Below, in pieces: positions 11,874 to 23,726 of a DNA stretch of 64,000 nt. The notes beneath the pieces were generated by a model. It searched no databases. It was not told the DNA's origin and saw only the letters and a list, made by a program, of their open reading frames with translations. This stretch comes from Buddleja alternifolia (lineage: Eukaryota > Streptophyta > Magnoliopsida > Lamiales > Scrophulariaceae): the NCBI GenBank assembly GCA_019426215.1, contig CM033393.1, positions 11,132,046 through 11,196,045 on the forward strand. The letters are read 5' to 3'. The translations under genes and the position numbers were made by a program. Position 1 is the stretch's first letter. Each line of letters opens with the position of its first letter.

Positions 11874-12356
11874 TCAAACATAGTAGCGTTTTAGAAAATT
11901 CCCTTTGATCGGGCCGATCTTTAAACCATCTTCTACTACTAATTTGTATGTGCCATTTGTGCATACTTCCTTGACAACATAAGGACCATCCAATTTTGAT
12001 GTAAACTTATTTTCAGTTCGATGGGTAGTGATGATTGGCCTTCTCACAGCGAGTACCAAGTCATCAACTTGGAAGGAGCGTGCTCGCACCTTCTTATTTA
12101 ACGACTTTGAAAAACGAGCTTGATAACATTCCAGTCGTTGTTGTGCTTCCAGTCTTTTCTAATCTAAAGCCTCCAACTCCTCAAGGCGTAGATGAGCGTT
12201 CTCCTCTTCAATAAGCCCTTCTTGCACGACTATCCTTAAAGATGGGATTGGTTGTTCGAGAGGAACGATAGCTTCTACTCCGTAAACTAATGCATAAGGC
12301 GTTGCTTGGGTAGGAGTTCTAAAAGTGGTTCTATAAGCCGACAAAGCTTCTGCCAA
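11874..12356 (-). pseudogene. Tat integrase C-terminal part
   Basis: Two pieces in one frame (12159-12356 and 11874-12089) are separated by a stop near 12156. The first carries ALSAYRTTFRTPTQATPYALVYG, given here as AYRTTFRTPTQATPY then ALVYG, the conserved stretch after the DDE domain. The last piece has SKLDGPYVVKEV and ends KGNFLKRYYV, the terminal integrase/end-of-pol motif. A frameshift near 12300-12350 separates it from the catalytic part. I see no chromodomain, which is usual for Tat elements. Confidence 0.8.
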
Positions 12357-12928
12357 TCTCGTTGCGACTTCCCTATCACTTTCTTCAACAAATTACACAG
12401 AGTTTTATTGAATGCTTCAGCAAGGCCATTTGCGGCGGAATTGTACATCGATGATTTCCTTTGCTTGAAGTTGAATTTTTGGCACAACTTGTCTATCAGA
12501 GTGTTGGAAAATGGCTTTCCATTATCACTGACTATATACCGAGGGACCCCATATCGATATATGATGTTGATGAGTATGAAATCAGTGATATTCTCTTTCT
12601 TGACTTCTTTGAGGGGTACTGCTTCGGCCCCTTTTGAGAAGTAGTCAGTTGTAGCTAAGATGTACAAATGTCCAGCGGAGGACTTCATCATAGGTCCAAC
12701 AACATCCAAGCCCCAAGCATCAAAAGGCCAGGAAGCGACAGTAGCGTGTAATAGCTCAGGCGGTTGATGGATGAAATTTGCATGAAATTGACATGCTTGG
12801 CACTTCTGTGCGAAATCCATACAGTCTTTGACCACTGTGGGCCAGTAGTAATCTATGCATTTTATACGAAAGTGCAACTTCAGGCCTGATTGATGAGCGC
12901 CACATACTCGAGAATGAGCTTTTTCCAT
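12287..12928 (-). pseudogene. Tat integrase core
   Basis: Integrase inserts the cDNA into chromosomes. The HHCC zinc region is visible at the start (AHSRVCGAHQSG and, later, CQACQ). The catalytic triad residues are visible in WGLDVVGP, VSDNGKPF and NGLAEAFNK. The upstream neighbour frame 12932-13258 is contiguous in the same frame across one stop codon, so this was one polyprotein. The C-terminal end runs into a frameshift. Confidence 0.85.
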
Positions 12929-13294
12929 GGCTTATACGGCTTCATCATCATTTAAGTAGCGTAGAAAGATCCCGTCAAACGAGCGCCTATAAAGCGTGCC
13001 TTTATAGTAAATGAAGCGTGCCGCTCTGCGCCGAACATCAATTCTTTGGCGTGGATCACTAGGCAACCTTTCATGCTTCAAATAGTCCACGAGCAATTGT
13101 CTCCAATCTTCTTTCTCTGTCTCTAACACCTCGATAGTGTGATTCTCTTCTTCATCACAGTTCTCATCCTCAAAGATTGGTGAAATGACCCAACTTCTAC
13201 ATATTAGCACGCGAGCTTCATTTCCAGGTATCGTGAGCGTAGAAGCAAGTTTTGCCAATGCGTCAGCCTATTTGTTGTCTTTCGTCGGCACATG
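12929..13294 (-). pseudogene. Tat pol linker between second RNase H and integrase
   Basis: The reading frame is the same as the integrase core and the second RNase H, interrupted by stops near 12930 and 13294. It contains RRAARFIYYKGTLYRRSFDG followed by FLRYLNDDEAV, the usual start of the integrase zinc region in this lineage. Its upstream part matches the DALAKLAS-type end of the second RNase H. Confidence 0.7.
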
Positions 13295-13630
13295 CTAAAC
13301 CGTCACATCCCCTAGCCATCCGATGAATAGTTTTGCATAATTGAAGTAGGGAAGTAAGTCGGCTTTCTTTACTTCATATGATCCTTGTAAATAATTCACC
13401 ACCGATTTGGAATCTCCAAACACTTTGAGTTGTAGTTGCTTTATATCCACCGCCATCTCTAACCCAAGGATCAAAGCTTGATATTCAGCAACGTTATTTG
13501 AGCAGTTTTCAGTTAGAGTGAAGGAGTATGGTAACACTTCTCCATCAGAGATGATAAACACTACTCCAGCGCCAGCTCCTTCTCTATGAGAAGCTCCATC
13601 AAAATACATCTTCCAAAGGGGGAATAACTT
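13295..13630 (-). pseudogene. Tat second (archaeal-type) RNase H
   Basis: This extra RNase H is the hallmark of the Tat lineage. Acidic catalytic residues are visible in MYFDGASH, NNVAEYQALILGLE and VFGDSKSVVNYL. It is joined to RT by a frameshift near 13600-13660, where the two frames overlap, and ends at a stop at 13294. In an intact element it is part of the pol polyprotein. Confidence 0.85.
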
Positions 13631-14912
13631 CAACCAGTAGAACGTCTTCGTCGGGTACATCATCTGATAGCTCCCATTCGGTGGGGATTGGATGATCCGC
13701 CAAAAATTCAGCTAGAACTTGCCCCTTCACAGCCTTTTGAGAAACATAGACAATCTCAAATTGTTGCAATTGAAGGTACCACCTCGCAAGTCTGTCAGAG
13801 AGCACAGGTTTCGACATCAGATACTTTAGTGGGTTTGCCTTTGAAATAAGGCGAACAATATGAGCTTGGAAGTAATGTTTTAACTTTTGGATGACGAAGA
13901 TAAGAGCTAAGCAAATCTTTTCAATTGGCGAGTATTTCATCTCGTTTGGCATCATCATCCTACTTAAGTAGTATAAAGCGCGCTCTTTCCCGTGATCATT
14001 CTCTTCTGCGAGCAAGGCCCCTACAGAACGTTTTTGAGCAGCAATGTAAAGAATTAATGGGCGTCCTGGGACCGGTGCAACTAGCACGAGTGACTTCATC
14101 AAATATGCTTTTATGCTTTTAAAGGCATTTTTGCAAGCTTCATCCCATGTAAATGGAACACCTTTCTTCATGAGGCGACTAAACAGTTGACATCGACCGG
14201 CTAAATTTGAAATAAACCTTCGAAGATATGCTAGCTTCCCCTGCAAGCTCTTGAGTCCATGGATATTTTGAGGTTCAGGCATTTTCGAGATTGCATCAAT
14301 TTTTGCTTGTTCGATTTCTATGCCTCGATGCCGAACAATGAATCCAAGAAACTTCCCCGAAGTCACGCCGAATGCGCATTTCAGAGGATTCATATTCAGT
14401 TGATATCTTCGTAAGCGTTCAAAAACCTTTCTTAGGTCCGCGAGATGATCTACTCGCCTTTTAGACTTCACAACCAAGTCATCGACATAGCACTCCACAT
14501 TTTTATGAAGCATGTTGTCAAAGATCTTTTGCATGGCCCTTTGATATGTTGCTCTGGTATTCTTTAGTCGGAATGACATCACTTTATAGAAATATATACC
14601 TTTTGGGGTATGAAATGTTGTTAACTCTTCATCCTTTGGTGCCATGCGTATTTGATTATATCCAAATGACCCAGCCATGAAAGATAGAGCTTCGTGGCCA
14701 ATAGTAGCATCAATCATGAGTTCAACACTAGGCAACGGGAAGTCATCTTTGGGACATGCTCCGTTGAGGTCCCTAAAGTCAACGCACACTCGAATTTGTC
14801 CATTCTTCTTTCTCACTAGAACGATGCTCGAAATCCATGTCGGGTATTTGACTTCGCGGATGAATCTGACTTCAATGAGTTTGTTTACTTCTGTTTCAAT
14901 TAAAGGGACCAA
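13631..14912 (-). pseudogene. Tat reverse transcriptase and first RNase H
   Basis: RT fingers and palm: KKNGQIRVCVDFRDLN at about residues 36-50, GYNQIRM at about 84-90 and the CYVDD box at 141-145. The first catalytic aspartate of the palm is replaced: the family's F-M-D motif reads FMAG here (residue 80 is Ala). This would abolish polymerase activity even without the stops. RNase H follows (LILYIAAQKRSVGALLA, ALYYLSRMM, YSPIEKICLALIF), also with substitutions. The upstream frame continues to 15659 across stops. Confidence 0.9.
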
Positions 14913-16133
14913 CTCGGGTCGAAATTGACATTGAGCTTGCTTGATAGGACGAGCCCCTTTTTTTATTCATAGATGATGGACCGCAACCTTTGGATCTGGG
15001 CCGGGCATTTCTTTGTACTACCATGCGAATACGTCTTTAAACTCATGTAGCAACTCAATGTAGGCTTCTTCTTCATCAACAGTTAGTAATGCACTTATGT
15101 AGATTGGCCTAATATTGTCGACATCACCGAGGTTAATCTCTTTCAATTCGTCGATCGTGGCTTTGACACCTTCTTTGAGTTCAGGTGGTGCCATCTCTGC
15201 ATCTTCTTCTTCTTCTTCTTCAATGTAGTCTCCCTCTCTTGAAGTGATGTGATATGATGACGCCACACTCTCTTTATCACTCTCTTTAGCCTTCAAGACT
15301 TTACCGTATGATATAGTCAAATCGGTGCATCCCATGCGAGACGGTATCAAGATATGAAGGTTTGTAGTGCCATGTGATTCATTGACTTTGTTAAAGTGCT
15401 TCGACCCTTTCAAGGCACCCAACCTCCGTTTATCGTTTCTCTTATGGCCATTTTTCATTGGAGGACCAAGTCTTTCAAAGACGGATATATGTCGCGTCTT
15501 ATTTCCACTCTCGTCAAAGACATCCTCTGTTGAGGACAATGCTTCTTCACTCACATGGTTGCTACTAGCTCTTCTTATTGTGATGCGAATTGGGTTTTGG
15601 AGAACAAACCCAAGACCGGTTCGAGGGCTCTGAATAGCGTGCCCACTTTCTCTAAGCATTCTCTAAGTAGCATTGAGCCCATGAACTTGTTCACCATAGA
15701 CTTCTGGAGGGAGTTTTCCCAAAACAGAGTCTTCTTTTGGGTTGTACCCTACTTTGGTAAGGAGTTTGTAAGTCTTTGGATCAAAGAACTTGTCGGTACG
15801 GGTATCTCCATGTTCTTCTTTGGCACCTTCAATCGGACGGACAAATCCTTCGAGCGGCGGACGAGATGGTTTGTTCACATCAAGTCTCGTCATAGGTAGT
15901 ATCAATTCTTCCAATGACTCAGATTTGATAGGAAGCGATTCAGCTTTTGAGTGATTTTCACCGCTGGAATGTAGAGTATCATTCGCCTTACCCCTCGTAG
16001 TTTGTTGATTTTCTTCCCTTAGCTTCTTATCAAGTGAAGTTTCCGCCTTCATGGTCTTTGGTCCTTCAAGGTAGTATTTAGCATTGGCGTAATGCAACTC
16101 AACTTCAGTGAAGGGTTTATCATTGGAAAACAC
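14913..16133 (-). pseudogene. Tat pol spacer between protease and RT
   Basis: Pieces 15663-16133, 15018-15659 and on to 14912 lie in one frame, separated by stops at about 15660, 15015 and 14945. The content matches the lineage's long spacer before RT: FFDPKTYKLLTKVGYNP, TRTGLGF-like and GPPMKNG, then an acidic run (EEEEEEDAE) and DEEEAYIELLHEFKDVFAW, which leads into RT. Its role is not known. Confidence 0.8.
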
Positions 16134-16151
16134 CTTCTTTACTATCCCCTC

Positions 16152-16739
16152 TTAGCAATATTTGAAGCATTGGTGCCAAGTCGAAGGGACCACACCATTC
16201 TCATGCAACCAAGGCCATCCAAGAAGCATGTTGTAAGAGGTTTTAGCATCTATAACATGGAACAATGCATTCGACGACATCTCTCCCATCATCAGCCTCA
16301 TCCTTATGATCCCGACTGCTCTTTGTCCCCTTTGGTTGAAACCTTGGATCATCAGACGACTACTAGAAAGTTTGTCAGCAGAAATCCCCAATTTTCTCAA
16401 TGTATGTAAAGGTAGAATGTTGACTGCAGACCCTCCATCAACTAAAATTCTATTTACTCTTTGCTCATGAGTGTAGCAAGTGACAAATAATGGCCTATTA
16501 TGAGGATTGAATCCAAGTAACAAATCCTCATCCGTAAAAGCGATTGTTGACAAACAGTGATCAACAAAAGGCCCTACCTCAGACAAACTATCTTCTTTTG
16601 GCAGGATTTCTTGTTCATGTGTTGCATTACATAAGAGATGGTTAGCATCATTAAGCTCTTCAAAAGCACTCCACTCGGCGTCTTCACCCATCATAACCTT
16701 AAATGACCCAAACGTGATAGAGATGACATTGGCGGTCAC
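16152..16739 (-). pseudogene. Tat aspartic protease
   Basis: 196 codons, with the retropepsin active-site motif as [11 protein letters not shown] (Asp at residue 101). The D-G-G form instead of D-S/T-G is usual in Tat elements. A flap/second-half motif follows ([29 protein letters not shown]). The ATG at 16739-16737 overlaps the gag stop in ATGA, so pro-pol may be made by reinitiation or a frameshift. It ends at a TAA, after which the same frame continues as the pol spacer. Confidence 0.85.
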
Positions 16740-18316
16740 ATTATCTTCGAGAGAGAGATCTTTCCTTGACGAGCTAGTTGAATCACTTTATCTTTAAATA
16801 TGAAACAGTCGTGAATTGGGTGTGCAACTAGGCGATGGTACTTGTAATATTTTGGATCATCTACACGCCCGGCTTCCTCCGGTCGTTTCATTGTAGGTAG
16901 ATTGATGAGATTTTCATTGAGCAAGTCATCAAATATTCCAGAGACATCGGGGTCGAGAAACGGGTATTGCTTTGCTTGTATTTCTTTTAGAGTTGATCTT
17001 CTTTGCACTTTATCTTGCAAAACATCTCTTATCCCATCGTTTTTATCATTTGCCTTACCTCGTAACTTGATAGGTGCTGCATTCACCGCCATAGACTCTT
17101 TGTTTGGGGCCTTGGAAAATGATCTACCACCTTTCTTGAACTCTTGTTTCTCTACGACTTTTTGAGGGTCTTGGATGGGTGGCCCCTCGATTCCACTTGA
17201 TGACATACTCAGCTCAATATCATGTGCTCGAGTGGCTAGTTCTTCAAATGTCTTGGGTTGAGTCCCTTGAAGGATGTACCGAAGACCCCAATGCATCCCC
17301 TGGATGCACATCTCTATGGCTGATACTTTAGATAAACGATCCTTGCAATTAAGGCTTAAATTCCTCCAACGATTTATATAATCGATGGCGGCCTCTTCTT
17401 TCCACTGGCGAGAGTTAGTGAGCTCCACCATGCTGACCGTCCTCCGGGTGCTGTAGAAGCGGTTGAGGAATTCATGCTCCAGTTGTCCCCAACTATCAGT
17501 TGATCAGGCTTCCAAGTCTGTGTACCAGTCGAATGCATTCCCTTTTAATGATCGGACGAATTGCTTAACGAGATGGTATCTGTAAGTCCCAGCATTGTTA
17601 CACATTTCAATGAAATGGGCTACGTGTTGCTTTGGGTTGCCCAAGCCTTCGAATTGATGGAATTTGGGAGGTTGGTAACCATTCGGCATCTTGAGTCTAT
17701 CAATTCTCTGGGTATATAGCTTCGCGTAAGCCAAAGATAACTTAGAACTTCCATCGAGTTTATATTTGATAGTCCCCATGATAAATTCCTTTAGCTGGTC
17801 AATGGGGATTGATCCATCGGACGATACTTGAAACTTTTCAATGGGAGATTTCTCGTTTCTCTTTGATTGTTGCCCTTCATATGTTTCAGCTTCCTCACGG
17901 ATTTCAGGTTGTTTTCCTTGTGCGCGACTAGCCTCACTATTATCCAGTCTATCCATCAATTTTGAGATTTGAGAATCTTGTTCTTGCATATGCTTGGCGA
18001 ATCCCTCAATGATTTTTGTCAAGTTGGTCATTTGTTCTTCCAGAGTTGTAGCGTTTGTCACCATGGCACGCGCTATGTTTGAAATAAATGGGTAACTTGA
18101 TGTTGATCGAGGGGAGGTTGGAAGAGATTCATCACCATCGCATACATTGCAGAGATGATGCAACTCCTTTTCAACAAATCCGAGGAAATGAGTCGACTCA
18201 GAAGATGTTTGAAATCTTTTGGACATGCTCCTGGTCACGACGCCGACACTATCGACCGTAGCACTCGAAGAAATTGAAGTGGCAATTTGGAACGATGCAT
18301 TCTTCAGGGCAGTCAT
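16736..18316 (-). pseudogene. Tat gag
   Basis: 527 codons from the ATG at 18316, which is 53-74 nt inside the PBS end; an earlier in-frame ATG at 18442 lies within the LTR. One TGA (17504-17502) splits it. The N-terminal part has a coiled-coil region (TTLEEQMTNLTKIIEGFAKHM) and then the capsid-like core (GYQPPKFHQFEGLGNPKQHVAHF, given here as GYQPPKFHQFEGLGNPKQH). The second part continues it (AAIDYINRWRNLSLNCKD). The C-terminal zinc-knuckle-like motif is damaged: KYYKYHRLVAHPIHDCF has Tyr where the family has its first Cys. Its normal role is to form the virus-like particle. Confidence 0.88.
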
Positions 18317-18368
18317 TTGTGAAACTTTGAACTTTTGATGAAGTGAAGAGTTGAGAGGTAGAGATTGT

Positions 18369-18389
18369 CCCACTGGGCGTGCCGAAATT
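18369..18389 (-). other. primer-binding site of the Tat element
   Basis: The minus strand reads TCGGCACGCCCAGTGGG directly inside the 5' LTR, the typical place and look of a tRNA primer site in this lineage. I cannot name the tRNA with certainty. Confidence 0.65.
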
Positions 18390-19314
18390 TGTAAACAACA
18401 AATTTTAAGTCTGCAATTTAACAAACAAGAAATGTTGTACAAAATATTTTTAATTGAATCAAACGATTTAATGAGTACAAATCTCTAATTATTTATCCTC
18501 TGATTCTTCACTTCAAGAACTTGATCTTCGGGATTGAAATTTTGAAAGAGGAGCTTGTGCTTTAATCTCCTTCAAACTTGATTTAATCTTCTAATAACGT
18601 TACTTCGAGGACTTCGCGCCTTATTTTGAATCAAACGTTATAATTTGATGAAGATTGATGGTGGATTTGATGTTTCAATCTCTTTTGGAATTGACTTGAA
18701 TTTCTATAATGTTAATTCGTGGGTTTAACACCTTAATCAAGAATCAAATGCTAAGATTTGATGAATTTCTCCACGAACTTCTTGAATTTTGCCTAGAACT
18801 CCGTGGATCATCTTGAACTTGATGAACTTGAGTTGAGAGAATTCTTCAAGATTACTTCAATGCTTCTCTTGCTCAAATGCACTTGTGAATTGGTGAATTG
18901 GTCAATGAATCCATGAATTTGAACCCCTATTTATAGTTGTAGGGGTGGAAGACTTTCCATAATCACCATGATTTGATTGACAATCACTACCATTTCTAAG
19001 TGGTTGATTTGATTTAATTATGATTAAATTATCATAATTATGTGATTTGACGGCAATTTATCATATTTACCAAAAAAAGATGACAATCATCATTTAATTT
19101 GAAAGACATGATTTAATGTTGCCATACTTATGTTTCTCTTGCCACATGGCGCTTCGTGATTGGTCATAAATTATATAATATTCAAGTATCAATTATTCAA
19201 TTATTTAATTTAGGGATAAAATTTATTAAATCCTTAAATATAAATAAATGAATTTATTTGATATTAAATTACACATGTCGCCATTTAGTTGGCTGTGAAT
19301 TTTAATTGTCTACA
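18390..19314 (-). repeat. 5' LTR of the Tat element
   Basis: 925 bp with a TATA box at about 18929-18938 (minus strand CTATAAATAGG). It drives the element's own minus-strand transcript. Differences from the 3' LTR are scattered single bases. Confidence 0.93.
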
Positions 19315-19319
19315 AACAC

Positions 19320-19960
19320 GTTGTAGTATACTCGAAATCATAAACCGTTTTTTTTCATTGAAAGTAGACACATAGAGATTTCTAAATAATTATGACATAT
19401 TATCAAGAAACATCTGGTATAAAACAACTTTTGCTTCAAACAGAAGCTAAAATTTAATGACAGTTTTGCGCGACTTCACGAGAAAGTCTATAGCGCATTG
19501 TAGAATTCTCGGAATCATAAACTGTTTTTTTTGTTTCAAAGTAGACACATAAGGATTTCATAAAATGTATGACATATTTTCAAGAACAATCTAGTATGAA
19601 ACAGTGCTTTATTCAAAAGTAAGCTAAATTGTTTTTATAGTTTTGCGCAATCTTACAAGAAATTCTATAACGTGTTGTAGGATGCTCGGAAATATAAATT
19701 GTATTTTTGTTTTGAAAGTAGACACGTAGAGAGTTCTAAATATATATGACACATTATGAAGACACGTCTAGGCGGAAGCAATCTTGTGTACAAATGTAAG
19801 CTAAAATTTGAGGTAGTTTTGCGCGACTTCACGAGAAAGTCTATAACGCATTGTATGATACTCGAAATCATAAACAATTTTTTTACTTAAAAAGTAGACA
19901 CATAGAAATTTTTGAAAATGTATGACACATTATCAAGAAATATCAAGTATGAAAAATTTT
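19320..19960 (+). repeat. left arm, 177-bp tandem array
   Basis: The CTCG(A/G)AAT-type start of the unit recurs at 19331, 19508, 19685 and 19861, periods of 177, 177 and 176. Each unit contains AGTAGACACAT, a GACA(C/T)ATT(A/T)TCAAGAA-like word, AGCTAAA and TTTTGCGC with TCTATA(A/G)CG. The same unit starts at 5640, left of the Tat insertion, and occurs inverted at 34865-35492 and 36991 to about 37200. Confidence 0.9.
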
Positions 19961-19964
19961 TATG

Positions 19965-21665
19965 TACTGATAATAGGTCAATTTTATGTACTAATACGTC
20001 AGTTTTAATGTCCAAATATGTCAATTAATAGATAAAAATACGTCAACTGATATGAAATCATATGTCAGTTGAAATGAAATAATACATTCACTTAATGTAC
20101 TAATACATCAATTTTAATATACAAATGCATCAATTAATAGAGAAAAATACTTCAATTGATATGAAATCATACGTCACATTGAATGAAATAATACGTCCAT
20201 TTAATACTTCGGTTTGCTGTTGAAATACATCATTTAAAATGTATAATTTATATATACTAATACGTCAACTTATTTGACCACGTACGTCATTAGAATATAC
20301 ACATACGTCATTAGATTATACACATATGTCATTTTTACTAACATAATACATCATCTTAAATGTTGACATACGGCGTTAATATTTATTAATACATACTTTT
20401 AGTTGTAACAATACAACATTTCATATGTAATAATATTTCGATTTTCTGTTGAAATATGTAATTTAAAATGTATAATTTATATATATATATATATAATACA
20501 TCAACTTACTTGACCACATACGTCATTAGACTGCACACGTACGTAATTAGACTATACACATACGTCATTAGATTATATATGTACGCCATTTTTATTAAAA
20601 TAATATGTCATCGTAAATGTTGACATACGGCCTTTGTATTTATTAATACATCCTTTTAGTTGTAATAATACATCATTTCATATGTAATAATACTTCGGTT
20701 TGCTGTTGAAATACATCATTTAAAGTGTATAATTTATATATACTAATATGTCAACTTATTTGACCACGTAGATCATTAGACTACACACGTACGTCATCAG
20801 ACTATGTACATACGTCGTTAGATTATACACGTACGTTGTTCTTATTAAAATAATACATCATCTTAAATATTGACAAATGGTCTTAATATTTATAAATACA
20901 TCATTTTAGTTGTAACAATACATCATTTCATATGTAATAATACTTTAGTTTGCTGTTGAAATACGTCATTTAAAATGCGTAATTTATATATACTAATACG
21001 TAAATTTGACCACGTACGTCATTAGACTATATATACACATACGTCGTTAGATTATACATGTACGTTATTTTTATTAAAATAATACGTCATCTTAAATTTT
21101 GACATACGGCCTTTATATTTATTAATACATCCTTTAGTTGTAATAATACATCGTTTCTTATATAATAATACTTCGGTTTACTGTTGAAATACATAATTTA
21201 AAATGTATAATTTATATGTACTAATACGTCAATTTATTTGACCACGTACGTCATTAGACTAGACATGTACGTCATTAGACTATACACATAGTCTGTTAGG
21301 TTATACACATACGTCATTCTTATTAAATAATACGTCATCTTGAATGTTGACATACGACCTTTATATTTATTAATACATCATTTTTATTGTAACAATACAT
21401 CATTTCATATGTAATAATACTTCGGTTTGCTGTAGAAATATGACATTTAAAATGTATAATTTATATATACTAATACGTCAACTTATTTGACCATGTATGT
21501 CATTAGACTACACACGTATGTTATTAGACTATACACATATGTTGTTAGATTATACACATATATCGTTTTATTAAAATAATACGTCATCTTAAATCTTGAC
21601 ATACGGCCTTTATATTTATTAATACATCCTTTTAGTTATAATTATACATCATTTTAAATGTAATA
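19965..21665 (+). repeat. left arm, 22-bp minisatellite with about 243-bp higher order
   Basis: Units of about 22 bp are built on ATACGTCAATTGATATGAAA-like text. A higher-order unit marked by TAATACTTCGGTTTGCTGTTG starts at 20202, 20431, 20688, 20938, 21166 and 21415 (229-257 bp apart, about 11 basic units each). It ends in telomere-like CTAACCCCTAACCCCTAAAT at about 21671. It is non-coding. Confidence 0.88.
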
Positions 21666-22037
21666 ATACTAACCCCTAACCCCTAAATCCTAAACACTAT
21701 GACACCTTATACTATACCCTAAAATTAAATGTTCACATATATCTAAGCAAATTATGCATTTCATATAATTCAATGTACATTTTTTCACTAACTAGTATTA
21801 TTTTGTGTTTCCAAAACTCAATGTTCTCATATACTACTAGTAATAATCAATTGACTTTTCGTGTGAGTTTGTAGTTTTGAGATACTCATACACATGATTA
21901 TACATAGGCATGTTATATATTTAATCTTATACTCTTTTATTAAGCCTCAAGAGGTTAGAGAAACCGAATTGGTGTGCTTTGGTCATTTAGAGTAAATTTA
22001 CTCAACTAGCCTCTTAACTAATTAAAAAACAAAGTGG
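21666..22037. other. inner region of giant element, no gene
   Basis: The stretch is AT-rich. A piece at about 21825-21920 resembles, in direct orientation, about 32735-32830 on the far side of the Helitron (shared TACTAGT, TTGACTTT, GTG and TTTTGAGATA words). Confidence 0.5.
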
Positions 22038-22052
22038 AATGAAAGGCTAAAT

Positions 22053-22240
22053 TTTTTTTGGTTGCCCACCTGGTTCATTGGAGCTTTGCCCCGACTACAT
22101 CCGGACGAGACCCACGTCGTGCCCTTGGCAGTGGTGGGTGAGTCTCCCGGCGGGGGTTTTCTGCATTCACAAGGTTTCGAACCCGAGACCTTGCTTAAGT
22201 AGAAGCGAGCCGCATAACACTCAAGCAAACCCCCGTTGGT
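22053..22240 (-). mobile_element. SINE, 188 bp, tRNA-derived
   Basis: It is flanked by a perfect 15-bp duplication AATGAAAGGCTAAAT (22038-22052 and 22241-22255). On the minus strand the element starts ACCAACGGGGGTTTGCTTGA, has a B-box GGTTCGAAACC, and ends in an A-rich tail (the T run at 22052-22059 on the plus strand). This is the layout of a SINE transcribed by RNA polymerase III and mobilised by a LINE. The frame at 22022-22228 is a shadow of it. Confidence 0.9.
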
Positions 22241-22255
22241 AATGAAAGGCTAAAT

Positions 22256-23580
22256 GAGTAATATTCATACATCCAAATCCATCCAAATCACACGTGGAAG
22301 GACAGAGAGAGATTCACTTCTCAGATTAACAAACCACCACCCATGTTCAATAGTCAATGGAAATGAAAATGAATCATTTTCTAATTAATCACCCATGCAA
22401 CCATTCTCCACGTAGATTTAAACTGAATGTATACACTAAATTTTTATCTTTGCTGTAATTTTACAAAAACTGGAAGAGGAAACTTGCTCCGCATTTGCTC
22501 CATAGAGTTTCATCAACTCGAGTTTTTTATACCAATTATTAGTAAGTTTATATAAATTTATTACAAGTTGATTGCTCTATGCATGGTGGCGTGCTAACTA
22601 GAAATTTAGAATGATACTAATTTCTTTTTATGTGCAACAGACTGATAAAGCTTTGGGTTGCAGTTGTATGGAGGCATCTTTTGTTTTGGGTAATTGTATG
22701 CAAGCACTTCATCTATTGCTTTTTCATGTAGCAAATTCATCAATTTGAAAATTGATTTTCATGAAACTAAATTCATCTTTTGTACAGTATTTTTTCAAGA
22801 AAAATATTTCAGCTTTTTTTACTTTTAAGTTTCTAACTTCCCCTTATGTAGTATGTTCTTTGAAAATCAAATCGATCCATAATGTACTAAGGTTTTTACT
22901 TAATCCTTAATTTCTTCACTTTTTTAATTTCTTAATATCAATATATATTCATTTTATTTATTTTATTAAGAACATAGTTTTAGTAAAAAGAAATGAAGGG
23001 TCCTATGGTATATAGTGAGAATATTATTTATTTAGAAACTCTTGGAAACACTCTCGCATTTTAAACTCTTCTCATATTTCTTTTAAATGATGATTTGAAG
23101 GTACATTGGTTTTTTCTTAAAAAAAGATTCAGTCAAAGTTAGGTTCGTTGAACTATTTGTGTAATTATGATTTATTTTCTTTGTAACGTGTAAATCCTTT
23201 GATAAAACAGGGGATTTCTTACTAGAGTTGTGATGGAGTCATGGAACTCAACCAATGAAGTAATATATTAAGTCGATTTTGCAAAAATAAGGCTGTTCGT
23301 TTGAAGCTTCATTATTTCTCTACAGTATACACATGTTGTGGAATTTTTATACATCTTCAAAAAAATAATATTATGTTTGATTTATCTAATTGCAAAAATT
23401 ACATTTGTTCATGTGTACTCATTTCAACCATTCTTTTCACCCAATTCCATTGATGATTACATTATATATCTATAAGATATATGCATGCATGTCAACGCAT
23501 ATTACATGCATTTGCGGCAAAACCAAAATATATCTTCTTTTTTTGTTGGTCCTACTCATCTATCAAACCCACCGCTTGAA
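22256..23580. other. AT-rich DNA, no gene; probably contains the Helitron 5' end
   Basis: No coding sequence is recognised. The Helitron must begin with TC after an A in this stretch or slightly outside it, but I could not single out the position. Confidence 0.4.
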
Positions 23581-23726
23581 ATGTGCTTAGTGGAGATTTT
23601 AAAATTAAAGAAGTTGGACAGTTTGTTATGTCTTCTTTTCTAATTAGTAACAAAAAAGCTTTTGTATCTGCTTGGGGAAAAAAAGATTGTTATACTAAAA
23701 TTATATCACCATTTCGGTTTTTAGAT

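Larger units (their letters stand above)
5674..19314 (-). mobile_element. Ty3/Gypsy Tat-type LTR retrotransposon, 13.6 kb
   Basis: Two near-identical LTRs (5674-6595 and 18390-19314) share TGTAAACAAC at one end and GTCTACA at the other. The flanks are AACGC (5669-5673) and AACAC (19315-19319), a 5-bp duplication with one C/T-type change. The minus-strand order is LTR, PBS, gag, protease, RT, RNase H, second (archaeal-type) RNase H, integrase, then a 5.2-kb tail with an antisense gene, PPT and LTR. A second RNase H after RT plus a long 3' tail are marks of the Tat lineage (Ogre, Retand, Grande). It is inserted in the left arm of the giant TIR element. Confidence 0.93.

Noticed and set aside
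21671..21695. Telomere-like CTAACCCCTAACCCC text
   Set aside because: Only two imperfect units; not enough to call an interstitial telomere.
22022..22228. Open frame and tRNA-like B-box
   Set aside because: The frame is a shadow of the SINE; only the internal promoter resembles a tRNA and no cloverleaf can be drawn.
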